A stretch of 64,000 bases of DNA from Catenuloplanes niger (GCF_031458255.1 NZ_JAVDYC010000001.1:2551001-2615000); one strand, 5' to 3'; shown: positions 8,070 through 17,555, counted from the first letter of the stretch. The notes: generated by a model not told the origin, from the letters alone. Numbers and translations are program-made.

Positions 8070-10184
8070 TCAGACCGTCGCCGCCAGGCGGGCGGCGAAC
8101 GCGTCGGGGTGTTCCGCGCGGGCGTAGTGCCAGCCCTGCACCATGTCGCAGTCGAGCGTGCGGAGCAGGGCGGCCTGTTCCGCGGTCTCGACGCCCTCGG
8201 CGATCACGGTGAGGCCGAGCGCGTGGGCCAGGCGGACCAGCGCGGCCAGTATCTCGCGGTCGACGCGGTCCGGCAGGTCGGCGCGGGTCTTGCCGGTGAC
8301 GAACGTGCCGGCCAGCTTGAGGCCGGTGACCGGCAGGTTGCGCAGGTAGGCGAGGTTCGAGTAACCGGTGCCGAAGTCGTCGATGGCGATCCGGATGCCC
8401 AGGTCGGCGAGGGCGCGCAGCCGGCGCAGCGGTTCACCGGTGGTGCCCATCAACGTGCTCTCGGTCAGCTCCAGCTGCAGCGCGGACGGTTCCAGGCCGG
8501 TGGTGGTCAACGCGTCGCGGACCTCCGCCACGAAGCCGGGCTCGCGGAGCTGGCGGACCGCCACGTTCACGCTGACCAGCAGCGTCCTGTCCGGGTGCGC
8601 GGCGCGCCAGCGGGCGGCCTGGCCGCACGCCTCGCGCAGCACCCAGCGGCCGAGCGGCACGATCAGGCCGGTCTCCTCGGCCAGCGGCACGAACAGGTCC
8701 GGGCGCAGCAGCCCGAGCTCCGGGTGCTGCCAGCGCACCAGCGCCTCCACCCCGGCCACGCCGTCGTCGCCGAGCCGGACCAGCGGCTGGTACTCGACGA
8801 AGAACTCGTGCTGGGCAAGCGCGCGCGGCAGCTCGGCGGAGAGCCGGTAGCGGCTGATGTCGGTGGCGTAGCGGTCCTCGTCGAAGAACGCCCACCGGTC
8901 CCGGCCGTCGCCCTTCGCCCAGTAGAGCGTGGTGTCCGCGGCCTTCATCAGCTCGGCCGCGGTGGTGTCGCCCCCGGCCGGCCGCTCGATCAGCCCGGCG
9001 CTGGCCGAGACCGTCAGCGAGCGGCCGTCCAGCCGGACCGGGCGGCGCACCGCGGCGAGCGCGGCCTCGGCCACGCCGACGAGTTCCGCGGTGCCGGACG
9101 AGCGCGGGACCAGCACCACGAACTCGTCGCCACCCATCCGCGCGACCATGGTGCCGTTCGCGGCGCCGCCGGAGACCGCGGCCGCGAGCCGGCCCGCGAC
9201 CGTGCGCAGCAGCTGGTCGCCGGCCGCGTGGCCGAGCGTGTCGTTGATCGCCTTGAAGCCGTCCAGGTCGAGGTAGCAGAGCCCGACCCGGCCGTGCGGC
9301 TCCGGGTCGGCCAGCGCCTCCTCCAGCCGGGTGAACAGCAGCGTCCGGTTCGGCAGGTCGGTCAGCGGGTCGTGCAGCGCCTGGTGTTCGAGCTGGAGCT
9401 GGAGGCGGTGCCGCTCGGTGATGTCCTCGACCATGGCGACCACGAACCGGGGCGTGCCGTCGTGCGCGCGGACCAGCGACACCACCAGGTCGGTCCAGAT
9501 GCTGCCGCCGCCGTTGCGCGCGTACGGCTTCTCCAGCCGGAAGTGGTCGAGCTTGCCGTCCACCAGGTCCTGGTACCTGTCCCAGACGTCGGGCGCGTCC
9601 TGCGGGTGGATGAACGTGGAGACGTTCTGGGTGAGGAACTCCGCGCGCGTGTAGCCGAACATCTCGCAGATCGCGGCGTTCACGTCGATGATCGAGCCGT
9701 CCAGCTCCGCGACGCCGATGCCGATCACCGCCTCCGCGAAGATCGCCCGGAACCGGGCCTCGCTGGTCCAGCGCGCCTCCTCCGCGGCGGACCGGGCGAT
9801 GAGCGCGGCGTCGCGGATGTTCTCCTGCTCCGCGAGCGTGCGTTCCTTGAGCGCGCGGGCGAACCCGGCCCCGATCGCGCCCAGCACGGCCGCGAGCCGG
9901 TGGGCGCGGCCCAGCGGGGCCAGTTCCTCGCCCAGCACCGCGAGCGTCCGGTCCAGCGACGCCGGTTCGGTGAAGTGGTCCTCGACCAGGGCGAATCCGA
10001 TGCCGTACGGGATCAGCGGGTCGTGGTTCTCCGACTCCAGCGCGCGGACGAGCCGCTCCGCGGGCACGGTGAGGTAGTCGATCAGCTCGCGGTGCGCCAT
10101 CGACACGTAACTGGTGCGGCTGATCGCCCGGGCCCACGCCCGGGCGACGCGGGCCGCGAGCGGTTCAGCGGATGCGGGCGACAC
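8070..10184 (-). CDS. PAS-GGDEF-EAL cyclic-di-GMP signalling protein
   Basis: 704 residues. An N-terminal helical region is followed by a PAS domain (about 145-265: FRAIFAEAVIGIGVAELDG), a GGDEF domain with intact MGGDEF, and an EAL domain (EALVRW, SVNVAVRQL, ELTEST, DDFGTGYSNL, AEGVET, QGWHYA). GGDEF makes and EAL degrades c-di-GMP, and both active sites look largely intact. The usual LKIDRSFV segment reads LKLAGTFV: the lysine is kept but the following Asp is lost, so phosphodiesterase activity is uncertain. No membrane helix is seen, so it is cytosolic. The GTG start at 10184 overlaps the upstream methyltransferase by 20 bases. Confidence 0.93.
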   Translation of the reverse strand: MSPASAEPLAARVARAWARAISRTSYVSMAHRELIDYLTVPAERLVRALESENHDPLIPYGIGFALVEDHFTEPASLDRTLAVLGEELAPLGRAHRLAAVLGAIGAGFARALKERTLAEQENIRDAALIARSAAEEARWTSEARFRAIFAEAVIGIGVAELDGSIIDVNAAICEMFGYTRAEFLTQNVSTFIHPQDAPDVWDRYQDLVDGKLDHFRLEKPYARNGGGSIWTDLVVSLVRAHDGTPRFVVAMVEDITERHRLQLQLEHQALHDPLTDLPNRTLLFTRLEEALADPEPHGRVGLCYLDLDGFKAINDTLGHAAGDQLLRTVAGRLAAAVSGGAANGTMVARMGGDEFVVLVPRSSGTAELVGVAEAALAAVRRPVRLDGRSLTVSASAGLIERPAGGDTTAAELMKAADTTLYWAKGDGRDRWAFFDEDRYATDISRYRLSAELPRALAQHEFFVEYQPLVRLGDDGVAGVEALVRWQHPELGLLRPDLFVPLAEETGLIVPLGRWVLREACGQAARWRAAHPDRTLLVSVNVAVRQLREPGFVAEVRDALTTTGLEPSALQLELTESTLMGTTGEPLRRLRALADLGIRIAIDDFGTGYSNLAYLRNLPVTGLKLAGTFVTGKTRADLPDRVDREILAALVRLAHALGLTVIAEGVETAEQAALLRTLDCDMVQGWHYARAEHPDAFAARLAATV

Positions 10185-10986
10185 CCGCGAATCCCGGATA
10201 GGTGGCCGCGTCCGGGCCGACGTCCTCGGGCGAGTCCGGCCGCCACAGCGGCATCTGCACGACGCCCGGCTCGACCAGCTCCAGCCCGCCGAAGAGCGCG
10301 GTTATCTCGTGCCGGTCACGCATCCGGAACGGACTGGCCGTCCGGTTGTAGATCTCCTCGGCCTTCTCCGCCTGGTCCGGCTGCCCGGACCGGTCGTTGC
10401 TGGCGTGCGAGATCACCACGAAGCTGCCCGGCGCCACGCTCTGCGTCATCGTCGCCACGATCTCCTCCGGCTTCTCGTCGTCCGGCACGAAGTGCAGCAC
10501 GGAGACGATCAGCACGGCGACCGGGCGGCTGAGGTCGACGGCCTTGTGCAGCTGCGGGTCGTTCAGCAGCTCGGCCGGGCGGCGCAGGTCACCGGCGACC
10601 ACGGTCGCGTTCGGGTTGTCCGCCAGGATCGCGCGGCTGTGCGCGAGCGCGACCGGGTCCCAGTCCACGTACGCGATCCGCGCGTCCGGGTTGAGAGCCT
10701 GCGCCACCTCGTGCACGTTGCCCACCGTGGGTATGCCGGAGCCCAGGTCGACGAACTGGTCGATGCCCTCGGCGACCAGCGCCCGCACCGCGCGGCGCAG
10801 GAACGCCCGGTTCTCCTGCGCGTGCTTGGGCAGGTCCGGCATCGCCTCCAGGACCTTGGCCGCGAACGCCCGGTCCACCGCGAAGTTGTGCGAGCCGCCC
10901 AGGTAGTAGTCGTAGACGCGCGCGACGCTGGGCTTGGTCAGGTCGACCTCATCCGGAGCCCAGACGGGACGCTCTGCACCTTCCAT
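10165..10986 (-). CDS. SAM-dependent methyltransferase (Methyltransf_19 family)
   Basis: 273 residues. The N-terminal signature VARVYDYYLGGSHNF, the RAFLRRAVR segment and the SAM-binding loop FVDLGSGIPTVGNVHEVA mark the actinobacterial PF04672 family. AYVDWDPVALAHSR is the motif that holds the ribose, and SVLHFVPD follows. The substrate is not known for most members. Streptomycetes and relatives carry many paralogues. The start ATG at 10986 follows an AAGGTG ribosome site. It is upstream of and overlaps the c-di-GMP gene, suggesting one transcript, though a functional link is not evident. Confidence 0.88.
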   Translation of the reverse strand: MEGAERPVWAPDEVDLTKPSVARVYDYYLGGSHNFAVDRAFAAKVLEAMPDLPKHAQENRAFLRRAVRALVAEGIDQFVDLGSGIPTVGNVHEVAQALNPDARIAYVDWDPVALAHSRAILADNPNATVVAGDLRRPAELLNDPQLHKAVDLSRPVAVLIVSVLHFVPDDEKPEEIVATMTQSVAPGSFVVISHASNDRSGQPDQAEKAEEIYNRTASPFRMRDRHEITALFGGLELVEPGVVQMPLWRPDSPEDVGPDAATYPGFAGVARIR

Positions 10987-11096
10987 GGAAGCACCTTTCC
11001 AGCGCGGGAATCGGTTCGCGCCAGAATAGGGGTCGTCCAGTGTGGAGAGTGGTCGTCCCGCCCAGTCTTCGGATGGTGAACAAATGAACTGAGCGG

Positions 11097-11921
11097 TCAG
11101 TCATCGGCCGGCTTGGGCGGCGGCACCGGGTTCGGCAGCGCGCCGCCGAACCGGCGGTCCCGCTGGGCGTAGAGCTCGCACGCGTACCACAGGTGGCGGC
11201 GGTCGAAGTCGGGCCAGAGCGTGTCCAGGTAGACCAGCTCGGCGTAGGCGGACTGCCAGAGCAGGAAGTTCGAGATGCGCTGCTCGCCGGAGGGACGCAG
11301 GAACATGTCCACGTCCGGCACCTCGGGGTGGTAGAGGTACTTCGCGATCAGCTTCTCGTTGACCTTCTCCGGGTTGACCTTGCCGGCCGCCACGTCCCGC
11401 GCGATCGCCTGCGCCGCGTCCGCGATCTCCGCCTGACCGCCGTAGTTCACACAGAACTGCAGCGTGAGCGTGGCGTTCTTCTTCGACATCTCCTCGGCGG
11501 TGGTCAACTCGCCGATCACGCTCTTCCACAGCCGCCCGGCCCGGCCGGACCAGACGATCCGGACGCCGAGATCGCGCAGCTCGTCCCGGCGGCGGTGGAT
11601 GACGTCCCGGTTGAAGCCCATCAGGAAGCGCACCTCGTCCGGCGAGCGACGCCAGTTCTCGGTGGAGAACGCGTACGCCGACAGGTACGGGATGCCGAGC
11701 TCGATCGCGCCCTCGATGGTGTCGAAGAGCGAGTGCTCGCCCGCCTCGTGCCCCTTGGTCCGGGCCAGGCCGCGCTCCTTGGCCCACCGCCCGTTGCCGT
11801 CCATCACGATCGCCACGTGCTTCGGCAGCGACTCCGCCGGCAGCGACGGCGGCCGGGCACCGGACGGGTGCGGCGTGGGCTGACGGACGGGCGCCGTGCT
11901 GCGGCGGGCGAAGGCACGCAT
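11097..11921 (-). CDS. uppS: isoprenyl transferase (undecaprenyl/polyprenyl diphosphate synthase)
   Basis: 274 residues of the cis-prenyltransferase family: VMDGNGRWA carries the catalytic Asp, [11 protein letters not shown] and NYGGQAEI are substrate motifs, and [15 protein letters not shown] is the C-terminal diphosphate-binding signature. It condenses isopentenyl diphosphate into the lipid carrier used for peptidoglycan and teichoic acid synthesis. An N-terminal extension of about 30 Pro/Arg-rich residues is common in actinobacteria. It lies 15 bases after recO, the usual neighbour. Confidence 0.95.
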   Translation of the reverse strand: MRAFARRSTAPVRQPTPHPSGARPPSLPAESLPKHVAIVMDGNGRWAKERGLARTKGHEAGEHSLFDTIEGAIELGIPYLSAYAFSTENWRRSPDEVRFLMGFNRDVIHRRRDELRDLGVRIVWSGRAGRLWKSVIGELTTAEEMSKKNATLTLQFCVNYGGQAEIADAAQAIARDVAAGKVNPEKVNEKLIAKYLYHPEVPDVDMFLRPSGEQRISNFLLWQSAYAELVYLDTLWPDFDRRHLWYACELYAQRDRRFGGALPNPVPPPKPADD

Positions 11922-11936
11922 ATGTCGGTTTCCTAA

Positions 11937-12698
11937 CTAACTACGGTCGACCAGCGGCAGGGAGCGTAACCCGCGCTCCAGATGCCACTGCAGGTGCGCC
12001 GCCGTCAGGCCGCTGCACTCTCGCTGATGGGACGGATCGGCACTGTCCGCTGTCTTCCAGTCACCCTTGGTCAGCGCGCTCATCAGCTCGAGCGTGGCCG
12101 GAGCGGGGTGCGCGGAGCCCGGCGGCCTGCAGTCCGGGCAGACGCTGCCGCCGGCCGGCACGGAGAACGCGCGGTGCGTGCCCGGCTCGCCGCAGACCGC
12201 GCACTCGGTGATCGCCGGCGCCCAGCCGGCCAGGCCCATGCCGCGCAGCAGGTAGGCGTCCAGCACCAGCGTCGCCAGGTGCTCACCGGCGGCCAGCGCC
12301 CGGAGCGCGCCCAGCGTGAGCTGGAACATCCGCAGCGACGGCTCGCGCTCGACCGGGGTCAGCCGTTCCGCGGTCTCCGCCACCGCGGACGCGGCCGTGT
12401 AACGCGGGTAGTCGGCGAGGAACCGTTTGCCGTACAGCTCGACGGCCTCGACCTGGCTGACCGTGTGCAGGCCGCCGCCGTGGTCCTTCGGGTCGCCGGC
12501 CAGCTGCAGGTCGACGTGGCCGAACGGCTCCAGCCGCGCGCCGAACCGGGAGTTGGTGCGCCGCACGCCGCGGGCGACCGCGCGCAGCCGCCCGTGGTGC
12601 CGGGTCAGCAGCGTGATGATCCGGTCCGACTCGCCCAGTTTCTGCACGCGCAGCACCAGTCCGTCGTCGCGGTAGAGCTGGCGGGGTATGCGGGCCAC
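11937..12698 (-). CDS. recO: DNA repair protein RecO
   Basis: 253 residues. The N-terminal OB fold begins with RDDGLVLRVQKLGESDRIITLLT. The helical C-terminal part carries a zinc knuckle CAVCGE..CPDCR (about residues 160-190). RecO works with RecF and RecR to load RecA at gaps. The ATG at 12698 is immediately preceded by open intergenic sequence. The gene is followed closely by uppS, forming a two-gene operon conserved in actinobacteria. Confidence 0.95.
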   Translation of the reverse strand: MARIPRQLYRDDGLVLRVQKLGESDRIITLLTRHHGRLRAVARGVRRTNSRFGARLEPFGHVDLQLAGDPKDHGGGLHTVSQVEAVELYGKRFLADYPRYTAASAVAETAERLTPVEREPSLRMFQLTLGALRALAAGEHLATLVLDAYLLRGMGLAGWAPAITECAVCGEPGTHRAFSVPAGGSVCPDCRPPGSAHPAPATLELMSALTKGDWKTADSADPSHQRECSGLTAAHLQWHLERGLRSLPLVDRS

Positions 12699-12788
12699 CC
12701 TCCCATTGTGCCTGCCGGTCGCTATCAGGGGGTTCTCAGGGGAAAGCTCGGATCCGGGTACGGGTGCCGCCGCACTACGGTCAGCACC

Positions 12789-13562
12789 ATGACCGCACGA
12801 ACGACCCTGGTGGCGCTCCTCGCGGGGATCACCGTGCTCGGCGCCGGCTGTGCCGGGCGGAACGCCCGCGAGATGGAGTTCCGGAGCACCGAGCCGATCG
12901 CGATCACCGAGATCCGCCTCACCGGCGACGGCGGCACGGTCGTGGTGACCACGGCGGATCGCACGGACACCCAGATCGACCGCGTGGTGCGGTACAGCAG
13001 CGTGAACGCGCCGGAGACCGGCTACCGGATCGAGGGCACCGCGCTGGTGATCGACACGGACTGCGGCTCGAGGTGCGACGTCGACTACACGGTCAGCGCG
13101 CCGCGCGGTGTGCGGGTCGGCGGGCAGAGCGACGCCGGCGACGTGCGGCTGACCGCGGTCGGCGCGGTGAACCTGCGGATCGAGTCCGGCTCGTTCACCG
13201 CGGACGGCGTCGACGGCCCGCTCCGGCTGCAGGCCGACTCCGGCGACGTGACCGTGTCGCGCGTGACCGGCCCGGCCGACCTGCGCGTCCAGTCCGGCAC
13301 GCTGTCCGCGAGCGCGCTGGGCGGCGCGGTGACCACGGTCGTCGAGTCCGGCGACGCCGACCTGACGCTCGCCGTGGCGGTCCCGGTCACCGCGCGGGTG
13401 GACAGCGGCAACCTGACGCTGCGGGTGCCGGACGGGAAGTACCGGGTGCGGACGGACGTCGACTCCGGCCAGGTGGACGTCGGCATCGCGGACGACCCGG
13501 CCGCCACCACCGTGCTCGACCTACGCGCGGACAGCGGCGACCTGAACGTCCTGCGCGCCTGA
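12789..13562 (+). CDS. DUF4097-type lipoprotein
   Basis: 257 residues starting with a lipoprotein signal (LLAGITVLGAGCAG; lipobox Cys at about residue 20). The mature part is built of short beta repeats (DAGDVRLTAVG, ESGSFTADGV, DSGDVTVSRVTG, DSGNLTLRV, DSGDLNVL). This is typical of DUF4097/LiaG-like beta-solenoids found on the cell surface of Gram-positives. Function is unknown; relatives are tied to envelope-stress systems. The ATG at 12789 is the first start before the signal peptide. The 3' end overlaps the convergent acyltransferase gene by 42 bases. Confidence 0.85.
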   Translation: MTARTTLVALLAGITVLGAGCAGRNAREMEFRSTEPIAITEIRLTGDGGTVVVTTADRTDTQIDRVVRYSSVNAPETGYRIEGTALVIDTDCGSRCDVDYTVSAPRGVRVGGQSDAGDVRLTAVGAVNLRIESGSFTADGVDGPLRLQADSGDVTVSRVTGPADLRVQSGTLSASALGGAVTTVVESGDADLTLAVAVPVTARVDSGNLTLRVPDGKYRVRTDVDSGQVDVGIADDPAATTVLDLRADSGDLNVLRA

Positions 13563-14675
13563 GACCAGGATCTCCTCGGTGAGCGAGCCGCGGACCGGCC
13601 CGGTCCGTGGGTCCCGGACCGGCTCGGGGTGCGCGTCCCGGGCCGGCCCCGGCCGCACGGCCGCCGGCCGGGTGCGGGCGCGTCCCGGGATCAGCTCGGG
13701 GCGCCGCTTCGCCGCGACGTCCTCCACCCAGCCGAACGCGGCCACCGCCACCGCCAGCAGCAGCGACACGAGCACGAGCTTCACCGTGACCGCGAGCGCG
13801 CCGGTCTGCGGCCAGCCGTAGCGGGCCGCCACCCAGCCGAGGCCCACGATGATCGGCACGTGCCAGAGGTAGATGGTCAGTGCGCGGCTGTTGAGCAGCG
13901 TGACCAGCCGGTCGAGGCGCGGGCGGCGACTCAGCCAGGGCAGCGCGTCCGGCGCGAGACCGAGCGCGAGCAGCACGAACGCGGTGGACCAGAGCGCGTT
14001 GCCGATCCGGATGTCGTTCAGGTCGTAGCCGCGCGGGCCGGGGTGGGTGAGGAACCAGGCCGCGCCCGTGATCGCCAGCACGGCCGCGATCGGCACCAGC
14101 CGGCGCCAGGTGAGGCGGCGCAGCATGCCGTCGTGGTGCGCGAAGCCGAGCAGCCAGGCGCCGAAGTACAGCCCGATGTCGCGCAGCACGTAGTTGTCGA
14201 TCGTGACCAGCTTCAGCTCGGTCACCACCAGCAGCACGAACGGCGCGGCGATCGTGGGCAGCGGGAACCGGCGGAAGAGCGGCAGCGCCAGCGGGGAGAG
14301 CGCGACGAACCAGAGGAAGTCGCGCAGGTACCAGTTGGCGGAGAGCGCGGCGAGGCCGAGCCCGCTGGCCGGCGGGTCGATGAACGGCGCGATCCAGAAC
14401 AGGATGCGCCAGTCCCAGTCCAGCCCGGTGAGCAGCATGGCGGGCAGGAAGACCGCCATCACCGCCCAGAGCGAGGGCAGCAGGCGCCGCATGCGCCGGC
14501 CGATCGCGGAGACACCGAACCGGTCGACCGAGGCGGCCATCAGTGAGCCGCCGAGCGCGAACATCACGGACATGGCCGGCAGCACGACGGTGAGCGCGGC
14601 CAAGCCGGTGACGTGATAAACGACCACCCGAAGGACGGCGGCCGCGCGCAATAGGTCCAGATATCGATTTCTCAT
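13521..14675 (-). CDS. acyltransferase-3 family membrane protein
   Basis: 384 residues with about ten membrane segments. It starts with RYLDLLRAAAVLRVVVYHV, the arginine/histidine helix of the Acyl_transf_3 family (OafA/NodX-like), and later has LTIYLWHVPII. These enzymes acylate sugars or lipids at the membrane. The C-terminal 60 residues are a charged Arg/Pro-rich tail that overlaps the lipoprotein gene. The 267-base stretch upstream (14676-14942) is less GC-rich than its surroundings and presumably holds the promoter; nothing else was recognised there. Confidence 0.88.
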   Translation of the reverse strand: MRNRYLDLLRAAAVLRVVVYHVTGLAALTVVLPAMSVMFALGGSLMAASVDRFGVSAIGRRMRRLLPSLWAVMAVFLPAMLLTGLDWDWRILFWIAPFIDPPASGLGLAALSANWYLRDFLWFVALSPLALPLFRRFPLPTIAAPFVLLVVTELKLVTIDNYVLRDIGLYFGAWLLGFAHHDGMLRRLTWRRLVPIAAVLAITGAAWFLTHPGPRGYDLNDIRIGNALWSTAFVLLALGLAPDALPWLSRRPRLDRLVTLLNSRALTIYLWHVPIIVGLGWVAARYGWPQTGALAVTVKLVLVSLLLAVAVAAFGWVEDVAAKRRPELIPGRARTRPAAVRPGPARDAHPEPVRDPRTGPVRGSLTEEILVSGAQDVQVAAVRA

Positions 14676-14942
14676 CTACCCAAGCCTGGTCGGGCCCGGC
14701 GCGGTCCGCCCCGGACGGGAATTCAGCAACGGGAGCCGGTGGAACCATTACCCCGAAAGGGCGACCGTCGAACTCCGGGTCGCCAGCGGCAAAAGGGACA
14801 AAGTGCCGCCATTGACGTGCATCACCACAAGCCTACCGGCGTACGGATGAGTAGCGTCCGCCGACCGGAGTGGAGAAGAACACGTCGCGTCGCCCGAACC
14901 GTTATGAAGATCAGTTCGTACGACAAATCCGCATAGACGCGA

Positions 14943-15830
14943 CTAAAAGCCCAGGCGTCGCAGCTGCTTAGGGTCTCGCTGCCACTCCTTGGCCACGCGG
15001 ATGTGCAGGTCGAGGTAGATACGGCGGCCGAGCAGCTTCTCGATCTCGGCGCGGGCGCGGGTGCCGACCTCCTTGAGCCGGCTGCCCTTGTGCCCGATCA
15101 TGATGGCCTTCTGGCTGGAGCGCTCGACGTACACGTCCGCGTAGACGCGCAGCACCGACTCCTCCTCCACCATCTCCTCGACCAGCACGGCCAGCGAGTG
15201 CGGCAGCTCGTCGCGCACGCCCTCCAGCGCGGACTCACGGATCAGCTCGCCGATCAGCACCCGCTCCGGCTCGTCGGTCAGGATGTCGTCCGGGTAGAGC
15301 TGCGGGGACTCCGGCATGTACTTCGCCATCACGTCGGTGAGCATGCCCACCTGGCTGCCGGAGACCGCGCTGACCGGCACGATCTCCGCGAAGTCGGCCA
15401 GCTGGGACACGGCCAGCAGCTGCTCGGCCAGCTTCTTCTTGTCCGGCACCAGGTCGGTCTTGGTGACCACGGCCAGCACGGTCGCCTTCAGCTCGGACAG
15501 CTCGCCGCTGATGAACTTGTCGCCGCGGCCCACCGGCTCGTTCGCCGGGATGCAGAGGCCGATCACGTCGACCTCGCTCCAGGTGGTGCGGACCAGGTCG
15601 TTGAGGCGCTCACCGAGCAGCGTGCGCGGCCGGTGCAGACCTGGCGTGTCGACCAGCACGATCTGGCCGTCCGGCCGGTGCAGCACACCGCGGATGACGT
15701 GCCGGGTGGTCTGCGGCTTGTTCGACGTGATCGCGATCTTCTGCCCGATGATCGCGTTGGTCAGCGTGGACTTGCCGGCGTTCGGCCGGCCCACGAAGCA
15801 GGCGAACCCGGCGCGGTACGTCGCCCTCAT
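14943..15830 (-). CDS. era: GTPase Era
   Basis: 295 residues. The G1 motif GRPNAGKST, the G3 motif DTPGLH and the G4 motif TKTD are intact, with the switch motif TSNKPQTTRH. The C-terminal KH domain has GHKGSRL. Era binds 16S rRNA and assists 30S maturation. The ATG overlaps the stop of the upstream gene by four bases, so it belongs to the phoH-ybeY-corC-era string in which each gene touches or nearly touches the next. Confidence 0.97.
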   Translation of the reverse strand: MRATYRAGFACFVGRPNAGKSTLTNAIIGQKIAITSNKPQTTRHVIRGVLHRPDGQIVLVDTPGLHRPRTLLGERLNDLVRTTWSEVDVIGLCIPANEPVGRGDKFISGELSELKATVLAVVTKTDLVPDKKKLAEQLLAVSQLADFAEIVPVSAVSGSQVGMLTDVMAKYMPESPQLYPDDILTDEPERVLIGELIRESALEGVRDELPHSLAVLVEEMVEEESVLRVYADVYVERSSQKAIMIGHKGSRLKEVGTRARAEIEKLLGRRIYLDLHIRVAKEWQRDPKQLRRLGF

Positions 15831-16207
15831 GCCGTGACCGTGCCGAACACGACGCCGTCCGGGGCGGCCACGAAGATCGGCGCGTCCGCGGCGAGGTCCC
15901 GCACGGCCGCGTGCCCGGAGCCGTCCAGCGCGGACGCCTCCGTCACCACGGCCGCCGCCTCCAGCCGGGTCGCGCCGGCCGACACCGCGGACGCGACCGC
16001 GAGCTGCAGCGCCGTCACCGTCAGGGACGGCAGCGCCACGGTGGCGGCCGCGTACGTCCGCCCGTCCTGGTCCCGCACGGCCGCGCCCTCGACGGCGCCC
16101 ACCCGCGCCCGGACGCTCCGGGCCAGGGTCACCAGTTTCGCATCCTCGGCGGCGAGCGTCACCGCCTCGGTCGAGGCCGGCACGGCGGTCACGGTGGGCT
16201 CAGGCAT
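15827..16207 (-). CDS. cytidine-deaminase-like protein lacking the zinc site
   Basis: 126 residues. The order of elements (AAEDAKLVTLARSVRARVGA, then GRTYAAATVALPSLTVTALQLAVASAV, then LEAAAVV) follows the cytidine deaminase fold, and this position in actinobacterial genomes usually holds a gene annotated as such. The zinc ligands are gone: the place of the His/Cys-Ala-Glu motif reads ATVALPSL, and no Pro-Cys-x-x-Cys follows. It is therefore unlikely to be a deaminase and may be structural or regulatory. The ATG at 16207 overlaps the corC-like gene by eight bases, and its stop overlaps era. Confidence 0.75.
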   Translation of the reverse strand: MPEPTVTAVPASTEAVTLAAEDAKLVTLARSVRARVGAVEGAAVRDQDGRTYAAATVALPSLTVTALQLAVASAVSAGATRLEAAAVVTEASALDGSGHAAVRDLAADAPIFVAAPDGVVFGTVTA

Positions 16208-17555
16208 CAGCGGGTTGCCTCTCGTCGGCGCTGTCAGAACGGTCATCGGCGGCGGTCTCGTCCTCGGGGGCGCGACGGACCAGGACCGAGTCGATCCGGT
16301 TCCGCCGGCCCGTGGTGCCCTCGGCGACCAGGCGCAGCCCGCCCACATTAGCGGTCGCGCCCGGGATCGGAACGCGGCCCAGGGCCTGGGCGAGCAGGCC
16401 GCCCACGGTCTCGACCTCGTCCGCCGGCAGCTCGACCGCGAAGATCTCGCCCAGGTCCTCGATCGGCAGCCGGGCGGTGACGCGCACCGCGCCGTCCTCC
16501 AGCCGCTCGACCGGCGGGCGCTCGTCCACGTCGTACTCGTCGGTGATCTCGCCGACGATCTCCTCGAGGATGTCCTCGATCGTGACCAGGCCGGCCGTGC
16601 CGCCGTACTCGTCGACCACCACGACCAGGTGGGTACGCGCGGCCTGCATCTCGGAGAGCAGGTCGTCGACCGGCTTCGACTCCGGCACGAACGTGGCCTC
16701 GCGCATCAGCTCCGCGACCGGCGTGGCGTCCGCGGCCGGGTCATCGCCCTGGGTGCGGCGGATCACGTCCTTGAGGAAGATCACCCCGAGCACGTCGTCC
16801 ACGCTGTCGCCGATCACCGGGATGCGGGAGAAGCCGGAGCGCATGAACAGCATCAGCGACTGCCGCAGGCTCTTGTGCCCCTCGATCCACACCATCTCGG
16901 TGCGCGGGACCATCACCTCGCGCGCGATCGTGTCGCCGAGCCCGAAGACCGAGTGGATCATCTCGCGCTCGCCGTGCTCGACGACGCCGCGCTGCTCGGC
17001 CAGGTCGACCAGCTCGCGCAGCTCCACCTGGGTGGCGAACGGGCCGTCCCGGAAGCCCTTGCCGGGCGTGAGCGCGTTACCGATCAGGATGAGCAGCGAG
17101 GCCAGCGGGTTCAGCGCGCGGCCCAGCCAGCGCACCAGCGGTGCGGTGGCGCGGCCGACCGCGTACGCGTGCTGCCGGCCGACCGTGCGCGGTGCCACGC
17201 CGACCGCGATGAAGCTGACCACGGTCATCGCGCCCGCGGTGATCAGCGCGGCCCGCCACCCGGCGCCGAACGTGTCCACCGCGACCAGCGCGACCAGCGT
17301 GGTCGCGGTCAGTTCGGAGAGCAGCCGGACCAGCAGGAGCAGGTTGATGTGCCGGGCCGCGTCGGACGCCACGATCTGCAGCGTGCGCGCGCCCCGCATG
17401 CCCTCCCGGGCCTGTTCGCCGGCGCGGGCCGGGGAGACCGCCGCCAGGGCCGCCTCGGTCATCGCGAAGACCCCCGCGAGGATCACCAGTCCGGCCGCGA
17501 TGAAGAGCAGCTGCAGGTCCGGTAGCCCCGCGGGGGTGGCCGATGCGGTGGGCAT
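16200..17555 (-). CDS. CorC/HlyC-like transporter (hemolysin family: DUF21, CBS pair, transporter-associated domain)
   Basis: 451 residues. An N-terminal DUF21 membrane domain has about four helices. A pair of CBS domains follows (VMVPRTEMVWIEG, RSGFSRIPVIGDSVDDVLGVIFLKDV, VVVDEYGGTAGLVTIEDILEEIVGEI), then a C-terminal CorC_HlyC domain and an acidic tail. The family exports or regulates Mg2+ and Co2+. The ATG at 17555 shares a base with the ybeY stop (TGATG). It sits in the conserved ybeY-corC-era cluster. Confidence 0.93.
   Translation of the reverse strand: MPTASATPAGLPDLQLLFIAAGLVILAGVFAMTEAALAAVSPARAGEQAREGMRGARTLQIVASDAARHINLLLLVRLLSELTATTLVALVAVDTFGAGWRAALITAGAMTVVSFIAVGVAPRTVGRQHAYAVGRATAPLVRWLGRALNPLASLLILIGNALTPGKGFRDGPFATQVELRELVDLAEQRGVVEHGEREMIHSVFGLGDTIAREVMVPRTEMVWIEGHKSLRQSLMLFMRSGFSRIPVIGDSVDDVLGVIFLKDVIRRTQGDDPAADATPVAELMREATFVPESKPVDDLLSEMQAARTHLVVVVDEYGGTAGLVTIEDILEEIVGEITDEYDVDERPPVERLEDGAVRVTARLPIEDLGEIFAVELPADEVETVGGLLAQALGRVPIPGATANVGGLRLVAEGTTGRRNRIDSVLVRRAPEDETAADDRSDSADERQPADA

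Noticed and set aside
14676-14942. Possible small gene or RNA in the lower-GC gap upstream of the acyltransferase
   Set aside because: Short open frames lack ribosome sites, and no stable fold or conserved motif was seen.
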